The notes beneath the pieces were generated by a model, which was given only the letters and a program-made list of their open reading frames with translations, was not told the DNA's origin and did not search any database. Made by a program: the position numbers and the translations under genes. A DNA stretch of 37,850 nt from Thalassotalea_A litorea. GTDB lineage: Bacteria > Pseudomonadota > Gammaproteobacteria > Enterobacterales > Alteromonadaceae. Location of the stretch: positions 1-37,850 of the forward strand of contig NZ_JBHZSG010000034.1 in the NCBI RefSeq assembly GCF_043642205.1, read 5' to 3'. Of this stretch, positions 24,659-31,757 are shown piece by piece (the first letter of the stretch is position 1; each line of letters starts with the position of its first letter).

Positions 24659-26038
24659 ATGTTACACCTATACAACACCCTAAGTCGTAAAAAGGAAGAG
24701 TTTAAACCCATCACACCAGGTAAGGTGGGTATGTATGTGTGTGGTATCACCATTTATGACCACTGTCATATTGGCCATGCCAGGACGTATGTGGCGTTTG
24801 ACGTTATCGCTCGTTATCTACGTCATTTGGGCTACGAACTGACCCACGTGCGTAATATCACCGACGTTGATGATAAGATTATTAAACGAGCAGCGGAGAA
24901 TAACGAGAGCTGCGATAGCTTAACGAGTCGCATGACCGCGGATATGTATGCCGATTTGGATGCCCTTAACGTCGAACGTCCCGACATTGCTCCGACGGTT
25001 ACCACACATATGCCTGAGATCATCGCTTTAGTGGAGCGATTGATTGAGCGTAAGCATGCCTATGTAGCCAGTAACGGCGATGTGATGTTTGATGTCGGCT
25101 CTTTTCCTGACTACGGCAAACTGAGTATGCAAAATCTAGAAATGTTGCAAGCCGGTTCCCGTGTTGATGTTGATGAAGCAAAGCGCGATCCATTAGATTT
25201 CGTGCTTTGGAAAATGGCGAAAGCGGGTGAGCCTTCGTGGAGTTCACCTTGGGGGGAAGGTCGCCCTGGTTGGCATATTGAATGCTCAGCAATGAACTCT
25301 AAGCACTTGGGTGAGCACTTTGATATTCACGGTGGCGGTAGCGATTTGCAATTCCCACATCATGAAAATGAAATTGCCCAGTCTTGCTGTGCCTTTGATA
25401 CGCCCTATGTCAATTATTGGCTGCATGGCGGTATGGTACAGGTTGATAAAGAAAAAATGTCCAAGTCGTTAGGCAACTTTTTTACCTTGCGTAGTGTGTT
25501 GGAGCAATATGATGCTGAGTCAGTTCGTTATTTTCTGATTTCCAGCCATTATCGCAGCCAGCTAAATTACTCTCAGGAGAATCTGGCCCAGGCTCGTTCA
25601 AGTCTGGAACGTATTTATACTGCGTTAAGAGATGTCGAGTTGGTGCAAACGTCTCTGGCGGACAATGGGTATGTACATCGTTTCGAGACGGCGATGAATG
25701 ACGATTTTAATACCCCAGAAGCACTACCCGTTTTGTTTGAACTGGCGAAAGAAGTTAATCGCTTAAAAGCAGACGAACCCGAAAAAGCGGGGCAGTTGGC
25801 CTACATCCTGGTTAAATTGGGGGCGATTATTGGTATCGCGCAATCCGAGCCAGAAGCATTTTTACAAGGTAGCGGTGCGGATGACGATAGCGAGTTGATA
25901 GAACAACTTATTGCGCAGCGAAATCAGGCCAGAGCCGATAAAGATTGGGCAAAAGCCGACGAAGCGCGCGATAAACTCAAAGCTATGAACGTAACGCTTG
26001 AAGATAGTGCGGGTAAAACTACCTGGCGTCGAGGTTAG
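24659..26038 (+). CDS. cysS: Cysteinyl-tRNA synthetase
   Basis: CysRS attaches cysteine to tRNA-Cys with ATP. The 459-residue class I enzyme carries HIGH (37-40 in HCHIGHARTYV), the signature KMSKSLGN, and cysteine/histidine ligands for the zinc that recognises cysteine (C28 in VCGI; WHIECSAM; HHENEIAQS). The C-terminal segment includes the DALR-type anticodon region and ends in ADEARDKLKAM. Length equals that of typical bacterial CysRS (about 460). It is divergent from ppiB-lpxH and convergent with folD; a strong bidirectional terminator separates it from folD. Confidence 0.97.
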   Translation: MLHLYNTLSRKKEEFKPITPGKVGMYVCGITIYDHCHIGHARTYVAFDVIARYLRHLGYELTHVRNITDVDDKIIKRAAENNESCDSLTSRMTADMYADLDALNVERPDIAPTVTTHMPEIIALVERLIERKHAYVASNGDVMFDVGSFPDYGKLSMQNLEMLQAGSRVDVDEAKRDPLDFVLWKMAKAGEPSWSSPWGEGRPGWHIECSAMNSKHLGEHFDIHGGGSDLQFPHHENEIAQSCCAFDTPYVNYWLHGGMVQVDKEKMSKSLGNFFTLRSVLEQYDAESVRYFLISSHYRSQLNYSQENLAQARSSLERIYTALRDVELVQTSLADNGYVHRFETAMNDDFNTPEALPVLFELAKEVNRLKADEPEKAGQLAYILVKLGAIIGIAQSEPEAFLQGSGADDDSELIEQLIAQRNQARADKDWAKADEARDKLKAMNVTLEDSAGKTTWRRG

Positions 26039-26097
26039 GAATATTAGAATGTCGATGACCAATTCTTAGGATAAATCGACATTAGCTAATACGTTGC

Positions 26098-26133
26098 ACA
26101 TAAAAAAGCCGGGGGAACCCGGCTTTTTTATGT
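26098..26133. terminator. Strong bidirectional terminator between cysS and folD
   Basis: A perfect 16-bp stem (26098-26113 with 26118-26133) with loop ggaa has poly-A and poly-T arms and serves the two convergent genes. Confidence 0.9.
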
Positions 26134-26173
26134 CTTATCAAACCTGTTGTATTGTCGATTTGACGGTACGTTT

Positions 26174-27031
26174 TTAACTGTCACTAAACTGTTCGCAGGC
26201 AATTAAGGTGTTTTCAATCAGACTGGCTACGGTCATTGGACCAACACCACCTGGGACAGGGGTAATATAAGCGGCCTTGTCTTTGGCGACATTAAATTCC
26301 ACATCGCCGACCAATTTACCTGTGGCTAATCGGTTAATGCCCACATCAATCACGATAGCGCCTTCTTTGATCCAATCCCCGGGAATAAACTCCGGTTTAC
26401 CCACAGCAACAACCACCAAATCGGATTCGCGAACTTTTTGTTCGAGGTTTTTGGTAAATCTGTGGGTAGTGGTGGTGGTGCAACCTGCTAATAGTAATTC
26501 TAACGTCATCGGGCGACCGACAATATTTGAAGCGCCAATGATTAACGCATTTAGCCCGTGTGGTTTAACCCCGGTAGACTCAATTAGTGTCATGATGCCT
26601 TTGGGCGTGCAGGGTCTAAGCCCTGGTTGACGCAGAGCCAGTTTACCGACGTTAAAGGGGTGAAAACCATCCACATCTTTATTTGGGTCAATGTGTTCAA
26701 TGACTATATTGGCATTCAATCCTTCAGGTAGTGGCAGTTGTACTAAGATACCGTCGATCTCGGGATCCTGATTTAGCTGCTCAATAACATCCAATAACTC
26801 CTGTTGCGACGTAGTTTCGGGTAAATCAAACGATTTAGAGACAAAACCAACCTCTTCACAGGCACGCCGTTTAGAACCAACATATACCTCGGATGCCGGA
26901 TCGTTACCGACTAATACAACCGCAAGCCCTGGCGCGCGCTGATTGTTTTTGATACGTTGTTCGACACTCGCTTTCACATCTTGGCGAATTTGAGCCGCTA
27001 TCTTTTTTCCATCTATAAGGGTCGCTGACAT
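26174..27031 (-). CDS. folD: Methylenetetrahydrofolate dehydrogenase/cyclohydrolase
   Basis: FolD interconverts 5,10-methylene-, 5,10-methenyl- and 10-formyl-tetrahydrofolate with NADP+, supplying one-carbon units for purines and fMet-tRNA. The 285-residue protein shows VLVGNDPASEVYVGSKRRA with the catalytic Lys, QLPLPEGLNANIVIEHIDPN, the dinucleotide site GASNIVGRPM, and the C-terminal PVPGGVGPMT. The length is that of E. coli FolD. It is divergent from the tRNA operon. One-carbon supply links it to purF, although they are not co-transcribed. Confidence 0.96.
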   Translation of the reverse strand: MSATLIDGKKIAAQIRQDVKASVEQRIKNNQRAPGLAVVLVGNDPASEVYVGSKRRACEEVGFVSKSFDLPETTSQQELLDVIEQLNQDPEIDGILVQLPLPEGLNANIVIEHIDPNKDVDGFHPFNVGKLALRQPGLRPCTPKGIMTLIESTGVKPHGLNALIIGASNIVGRPMTLELLLAGCTTTTTHRFTKNLEQKVRESDLVVVAVGKPEFIPGDWIKEGAIVIDVGINRLATGKLVGDVEFNVAKDKAAYITPVPGGVGPMTVASLIENTLIACEQFSDS

Positions 27032-27250
27032 TGGATAAAGTACTCTGGTAACTCAGGTAAAAAAAACTGTCGGTATTTTCCCACATATTGCTACATTGTT
27101 GTAGAGCTAGTTAGGAAATAAGTTAAATGATCCCAGATGGGATTGGTTCGTATAAAAAGTTAAGCATATGCCATCGCAGTGCATATTTTTATTGCAATCG
27201 GGCAAAACGCTGTAAAATTGAGCGAACAGTCAGAAATTCTCAAAAAGTGT

Positions 27251-27279
27251 TTGACGACCTTATCGTGCATAGGTAATAT
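27251..27279 (+). promoter_or_regulatory. Promoter of the tRNA operon
   Basis: TTGACG (27251-27256) and TAATAT (27274-27279) are 17 bases apart. The GC-rich stretch gcgc follows the -10, as in stringently controlled stable RNA promoters. The predicted start is about 30 bases before the first tRNA. Confidence 0.6.
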
Positions 27280-27314
27280 GCGCATCCGTTGAGACACGAC
27301 AGTGTTTCATTTGT

Positions 27315-27391
27315 CGGTGATTAGCGCAGCTTGGTAGCGCACTTGGTTTGGGTCCAAGGGGTCGCAAGTTCGAATCTTGCATCACCGACCA
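27315..27391 (+). tRNA. tRNA-Pro (anticodon TGG), first copy
   Basis: A 77-base cloverleaf is visible. The acceptor stem is cggtgat (27315-27321) / atcaccg (27381-27387) with A discriminator and encoded CCA. The anticodon stem cttgg/ccaag encloses tttgggt, anticodon TGG. The T arm has gttcgaatc. C at position 1 fits bacterial tRNA-Pro. The sequence is identical to the fourth tRNA of the cluster. Confidence 0.96.
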
Positions 27392-27481
27392 CTTTTCTTC
27401 TCTGAAATTTTCGGATTTTGGATAAGAAATGTTTAGCGTTTGATATCGTTACTCGCTAAACTAACCTGTAAGGTAGTTTAT

Positions 27482-27558
<77 letters not shown>

Positions 27559-27564
27559 TACCGT

Positions 27565-27641
27565 GGTGGCTGTAGCTCAGTTGGTAGAGCCCCGGATTGT
27601 GATTCCGGTTGTCGTGGGTTCAAGTCCCATCAGCCACCCCA
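27565..27641 (+). tRNA. tRNA-His (anticodon GTG)
   Basis: The acceptor stem is gtggctg (27566-27572) / cagccac (27631-27637). It is preceded by the extra G at -1 (27565) opposite C73 (27638), the identity element of tRNA-His. The loop ttgtgat gives anticodon GTG. CCA is encoded. Confidence 0.96.
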
Positions 27642-27647
27642 TTTTGT

Positions 27648-27724
27648 CGGTGATTAGCGCAGCTTGGTAGCGCACTTGGTTTGGGTCCAAGGGGTCGCAA
27701 GTTCGAATCTTGCATCACCGACCA
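27648..27724 (+). tRNA. tRNA-Pro (anticodon TGG), second identical copy
   Basis: The sequence is the same as the tRNA-Pro at 27315-27391 over all 77 bases, including encoded CCA, and short 5' flank (tttgt) is shared too. It closes the four-tRNA operon. A recent duplication or gene conversion is implied. Confidence 0.96.
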
Positions 27725-28095
27725 TCTTTCTCCCCTAGCTTTATTAAAATAACCTCTTTGTGAAAATACATGTTTAATTTCATGTGATTTGACTCATCAG
27801 CACGTTCAACATATTTGTCTGCTGATTTTCCGAATAATCTGAATTTTTCGACGTTTGTTACGACTTTGCAAACCATCTTCTTTGTTTACTAACTATTGGC
27901 TAAAAGCTGTTTACTCTTGCCTGAAGCCTCGTTATAATCCCGCGTCACATAATTTTAATCTTGTTGGTATTGGGTTTCCTAATCATCAGCACTAAGCATC
28001 TTTCATGGATTTTTTAATTGCCGCTATGGTGATTTCCTAAGAACCGAAAAGATGGATGAAATGGCGTCGAAAACGTCAGAATTTGAGGTATGTAA
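27725..28095 (+). other. tRNA operon end and tig upstream region
   Basis: The 371 bases hold no gene. A hairpin atcagca (27796-27802) / tgctgat (27820-27826) with a 17-base loop is followed by ttt and may end the tRNA transcript. The tig promoter follows at 27910-27938. It leaves an untranslated leader of about 150 bases. Confidence 0.45.
27910..27938 (+). promoter_or_regulatory. Sigma-70 promoter of tig
   Basis: TTTACT (27910-27915) and a perfect TATAAT (27933-27938) are separated by 17 bases. Confidence 0.7.
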
Positions 28096-29400
28096 ATGCA
28101 AGTTTCAGTTGAGACTACTCAAGGTTTAGAGCGTAAATTATCAATTTCTGTTCCAGCCGAGACAGTAGATGTAGAAGTTAAAAATCGTTTGCGTCAAATC
28201 GCAAAAACTCAAAAGATTAACGGTTTCCGTCCAGGTAAAGTACCACCTTCTGTTATTCAGAAGCGTTATGGTAAGTCTGTTCGCCAGGAAGTAGCTGGTG
28301 AATTAATGCAGCGTCATTTTGTCGAAGCAATTGTTGCTGAAAAATTAAACCCAGCCGGTCGTCCTGCTTTTGTTGCCAAAAGCAACGAAGAAGGCAAAGA
28401 GTTGGCGTTTGAAGCGACGTTCGAAATTTACCCAGAAGTAGAGCTTTCTGGCCTTGATAAGATCAAAGTCGAAAAGCCACAGGTTGAAGTAACAGATAAA
28501 GACTTGGATGAAATGTTCGAGACGTTACAAAACCAGCACAAAACCTGGAAAGAAAACAAGCGTAAGACCAAGAAAGGCGATAAATTGACTATCGATTTCA
28601 ACGGTCGTGTTGATGGTGAAGAATTTGAAGGCGGTAAAGCCGAAGGTTTCGAGCTTGAACTAGGTTCTAACCGTATGATCCCAGGCTTTGAAAAAGCAAT
28701 CACTGGTATGAAAGTAGGTGAAGAGCAAACCATTACGGTGACCTTCCCTGAAGATTATCATGCGGAAAACCTGAAAGGTAAAGACGCTGAGTTCGACATT
28801 AAAGTCCACAAGACTGAAGGTCCTGTGCTTCCAGAAATCAACGACGAATTTGCAAAACTATTTGGCGTAGAAGAAGGCGGCGTTGAAGCGTTGCGCGACG
28901 AAGTTCGCAAGAACATGGAGCGCGAATTAACGCAAGCGGTCAAAGCTAAAGTTAAAGAGCAAATCCTTGATGGTCTTGTTGAAAACAATGACGTAGAGAT
29001 CCCTAAGGCATTGACGGATCAGGAAGTTGACGTATTACGTCAGCAAGCGATGCAGCGTTTTGGTGGTCAAATGGACCCAGCAAATTTGCCACAACTTCCT
29101 GCGGAAATGTTCACTGAACAAGCAAAACGCCGTGTAAAAGTAGGTTTGCTACTTGGTGAAGTTATCAAGGTTAATGAGCTTAAAGTAGACGATGAGAAAG
29201 TTAAGTCTCTTATCGAATCTGCCGCTTCTGCGTATGAAGATCCGCAAGAAGTGATTGAATACTACATGAACAACCAGGAAATGCTTCAGCAGATGCAACA
29301 CGTTGCAATGGAAGAGCAAGCAGTTGAATTGCTACTCGAACAAGCAGATGTGTCTGAAAAAGAAACAGCTTTTTCTGAAATCATGAATCCAAAGGCCTAA
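28096..29400 (+). CDS. tig: Trigger factor
   Basis: Trigger factor is the ribosome-bound chaperone that meets nascent chains at the exit tunnel near L23. The 434-residue protein has the N-terminal ribosome-binding signature GFRPGKVP (43-50). A FKBP-type isomerase domain covers about 150-245 (KGDKLTIDFNGRVDGEEFEG), and a long helical C-terminal chaperone domain follows. The length is close to E. coli Tig (432). The promoter is at 27910-27938 and a strong hairpin separates it from clpP, the classical tig-clpP-clpX-lon-hupB order. Confidence 0.97.
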   Translation: MQVSVETTQGLERKLSISVPAETVDVEVKNRLRQIAKTQKINGFRPGKVPPSVIQKRYGKSVRQEVAGELMQRHFVEAIVAEKLNPAGRPAFVAKSNEEGKELAFEATFEIYPEVELSGLDKIKVEKPQVEVTDKDLDEMFETLQNQHKTWKENKRKTKKGDKLTIDFNGRVDGEEFEGGKAEGFELELGSNRMIPGFEKAITGMKVGEEQTITVTFPEDYHAENLKGKDAEFDIKVHKTEGPVLPEINDEFAKLFGVEEGGVEALRDEVRKNMERELTQAVKAKVKEQILDGLVENNDVEIPKALTDQEVDVLRQQAMQRFGGQMDPANLPQLPAEMFTEQAKRRVKVGLLLGEVIKVNELKVDDEKVKSLIESAASAYEDPQEVIEYYMNNQEMLQQMQHVAMEEQAVELLLEQADVSEKETAFSEIMNPKA

Positions 29401-29439
29401 TCACTGAATAGTGATTGACTTTGTGTTAAGCAATAGCTT

Positions 29440-29475
29440 AAATGGCTTATATGAGTGCATATAAGCCATTTTTTT
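29440..29475 (+). terminator. Intrinsic terminator between tig and clpP
   Basis: A perfect 14-bp stem (29440-29453 with 29458-29471), loop agtg, is followed by a T-run. It probably separates tig from clpPX partially. The clpP ribosome site follows closely, and I see no separate clpP promoter in the few bases left, so readthrough or a promoter inside tig must feed clpP. Confidence 0.75.
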
Positions 29476-29492
29476 ATTTATAAGGATGATCA

Positions 29493-30110
29493 TTGTTTAC
29501 TTCTAACTTAAAACACGGTGAGATTGAAAATGCGTTGGTTCCTATGGTTGTTGAACAAACAGCGAAAGGGGAACGTTCCTATGATATTTACTCTCGATTA
29601 TTAAAAGAGCGTGTCATTTTTCTATGTGGCCAGGTAGAAGAGCATATGGCGAACCTGATAGTGGCACAATTACTGTTCCTCGAATCAGAGAGCCCGGAAA
29701 AGGATATTTATCTCTATATTAATTCGCCAGGTGGCAGTGTGACTGCTGGCATGGCAATTTATGACACGATGAACTTCATCAAACCCAATGTAAGTACGGT
29801 TTGTATGGGGCAAGCGGCTAGTATGGGCGCATTCTTGCTGTCTGCTGGAGAAAAAGGTAAGCGCTATTGTCTACCCAATTCACGAGTTATGATTCATCAG
29901 CCTCTTGGTGGTTTCCAGGGCCAGGCATCTGATTTTGAAATTCATGCGAAAGAAATCCTGTCTATTAAGGAACGCTTGAATCGTTTATTGGCTGAACACA
30001 CAGGCCAGCCTTTTGAGAAAGTCGCTGAAGACACCGACCGTGATAACTTTTTAAGCGCCGATGATGCGGTTGAATATGGATTGGTTGATGGCATTCTGAA
30101 ACAACGCTAG
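29493..30110 (+). CDS. clpP: ATP-dependent Clp protease proteolytic subunit
   Basis: ClpP forms the tetradecameric serine-protease chamber that degrades proteins fed by ClpX or ClpA. The 205-residue protein has S110 in GQAASMGAF, H135 in VMIHQPLGG and an Asp at about 184 (TDRDNF), one residue off the E. coli precursor numbering. A short N-terminal propeptide is likely removed. The start is TTG at 29493 with aagga (29482-29486) as ribosome site; the ATG at 29486 is out of frame. It precedes clpX by 107 bases. Confidence 0.96.
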   Translation: MFTSNLKHGEIENALVPMVVEQTAKGERSYDIYSRLLKERVIFLCGQVEEHMANLIVAQLLFLESESPEKDIYLYINSPGGSVTAGMAIYDTMNFIKPNVSTVCMGQAASMGAFLLSAGEKGKRYCLPNSRVMIHQPLGGFQGQASDFEIHAKEILSIKERLNRLLAEHTGQPFEKVAEDTDRDNFLSADDAVEYGLVDGILKQR

Positions 30111-30130
30111 GCTACATGCCAGCGTTGTGA

Positions 30131-30158
30131 TTTACGTAATCTGTGAAATACTTATACA
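30131..30158 (+). promoter_or_regulatory. Possible promoter of clpX
   Basis: TTTACG (30131-30136) and TATACA (30153-30158) are 16 bases apart in the clpP-clpX gap. It could allow clpX expression apart from clpP. Confidence 0.35.
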
Positions 30159-30217
30159 TAGCGTTCGTTGTGTAGGAGCCTGTTGGCAGGCAACATAAAA
30201 GATGAGGTACTGACCGT

Positions 30218-31498
30218 ATGACCGATGGTATTAAAGGTAGCGGTGATAACGAAAAATTATTGTATTGTTCTTTCTGCGGAAAGAGCCAGCATGAGGTTCG
30301 CAAGTTAATTGCGGGACCATCGGTATTCGTTTGTGACGAATGCGTGGAGCTGTGTAATGATATCATCCGTGAAGAAATCAAAGAGATTTCGCCAAAAGCC
30401 GATACCGAAAAACTTCCAACTCCGGTGGAGATTCGGGAGCACCTGGACGAGTATGTAATTGGCCAGGAACACGCGAAGAAAGTGTTGTCTGTTGCGGTAT
30501 ACAACCATTACAAACGACTTAAAAATGGCGATATTCATAATGGTATTGAGTTAGGCAAGAGTAATATTTTGCTAATCGGTCCAACCGGTAGTGGTAAGAC
30601 GCTATTAGCGGAAACTTTGGCTCGCTTGCTCGATGTTCCGTTCACGATGGCTGATGCGACGACCTTGACTGAAGCGGGTTATGTTGGCGAAGATGTTGAA
30701 AATATCATTCAAAAACTCTTACAAAAATGCGATTACGATGTGGAGAAAGCCCAACGAGGTATCGTCTACATCGATGAAATCGACAAGATTTCCCGTAAAT
30801 CTGACAATCCTTCTATTACCCGTGATGTCTCCGGTGAAGGGGTTCAACAAGCCTTGTTGAAACTGGTTGAGGGTACCGTCGCTGCGGTTCCGCCTCAAGG
30901 TGGTCGAAAACATCCTCAGCAAGAATTTTTACAGGTCGATACCTCTAAAATTCTGTTTATCTGCGGTGGTGCGTTCGCCGGTCTGGATAAAGTGATTGAG
31001 CAACGAATGCTAACCGGAACCGGTATCGGTTTTGGCGCAGAAGTTAAAGGTGCAGATCAGAAAAAATCGTTAACGGAACGCTTCCAGGAAGTCGAACCGG
31101 AAGATTTGGTTAAGTATGGCCTGATCCCAGAATTTATCGGTCGTTTACCGGTCGTCGCAACTTTAAGCGAACTGGATGAAGACGCGCTTATTCAAATTTT
31201 ACAAGAGCCGAAAAATGCACTAACCAAGCAGTTTACTGCGCTGTTCGATATGGAAGGCGTAGAGCTTGAGTTTCGCCCAGATGCATTAAAAGCGATTGCC
31301 AATAAAGCCATGGTGCGTAAAACTGGTGCGCGAGGATTACGTTCTATCGTAGAAGGTGTATTGCTCGATACCATGTATGACTTACCTTCCAGTCAGGACG
31401 CGACGAAAGTGGTGGTAGATGAAGCCGTCATTAAAGGGGAGAGTAAACCTCTGGTTATTTATCAATCGTCAAAAGAGCAACAAGCGAACGCTGAATAG
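30218..31498 (+). CDS. clpX: ATP-dependent Clp protease ATPase subunit ClpX
   Basis: ClpX is the AAA+ unfoldase that recognises tagged substrates, threads them into ClpP and also remodels complexes. The 426-residue protein starts with a C4 zinc-binding domain (C17, C20, C39, C42). It has Walker A GPTGSGKT (121-128), the pore loop GYVGED, Walker B IVYIDEIDKI and the ClpP-docking loop with IGF (TGIGFGAEV). Sensor and arginine-finger regions are present (LIPEFIGRLPV, GARGLRS). It ends in a strong terminator before lon. Confidence 0.97.
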   Translation: MTDGIKGSGDNEKLLYCSFCGKSQHEVRKLIAGPSVFVCDECVELCNDIIREEIKEISPKADTEKLPTPVEIREHLDEYVIGQEHAKKVLSVAVYNHYKRLKNGDIHNGIELGKSNILLIGPTGSGKTLLAETLARLLDVPFTMADATTLTEAGYVGEDVENIIQKLLQKCDYDVEKAQRGIVYIDEIDKISRKSDNPSITRDVSGEGVQQALLKLVEGTVAAVPPQGGRKHPQQEFLQVDTSKILFICGGAFAGLDKVIEQRMLTGTGIGFGAEVKGADQKKSLTERFQEVEPEDLVKYGLIPEFIGRLPVVATLSELDEDALIQILQEPKNALTKQFTALFDMEGVELEFRPDALKAIANKAMVRKTGARGLRSIVEGVLLDTMYDLPSSQDATKVVVDEAVIKGESKPLVIYQSSKEQQANAE

Positions 31499-31516
31499 CG
31501 ACACTTTGTTGGTTTA

Positions 31517-31543
31517 AAAAAGCCTCCTTTTTGGAGGCTTTTT
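31517..31543. terminator. Intrinsic terminator after clpX
   Basis: An 11-bp perfect stem, aaaaagcctcc (31517-31527) / ggaggcttttt (31533-31543), encloses ttttt. Confidence 0.85.
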
Positions 31544-31625
31544 GATTTTCAGGGGAAAACTTAAGGAAAAACCGTAGATTAAAGAGACATAAACTCGCCT
31601 TAAGGGCATTTATTTTTATTAACAC

Positions 31626-31653
31626 GTTGAAACTCTTGCCGCTATCCCCATAT
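31626..31653 (+). promoter_or_regulatory. Sigma-32 heat-shock promoter of lon
   Basis: GTTGAAA (31626-31632) and CCCCATAT (31646-31653) are separated by 13 bases. This matches the sigma-32 (RpoH) consensus (TTGAAA, 11-16 bases, CCCCATNT) almost fully. It lies about 105 bases upstream of the lon start and past the clpX terminator. E. coli lon is a known sigma-32 regulon member, so the assignment is consistent. Confidence 0.8.
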
Positions 31654-31757
31654 ACTCATTAAAGCAACAATTCGTTAATCGGCTCAATGAGGTAGTACTC
31701 GATTCCTTACCTCCTTCAACATTGAGTGTGGTAAACCACTTTTTCCAAGAGATATTC

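Noticed and set aside
31722..31757. TTG start adding 12 residues to Lon
   Set aside because: The ATG at 31758 gives the exact E. coli numbering of the Ser679/Lys722 dyad and has a better ribosome site.
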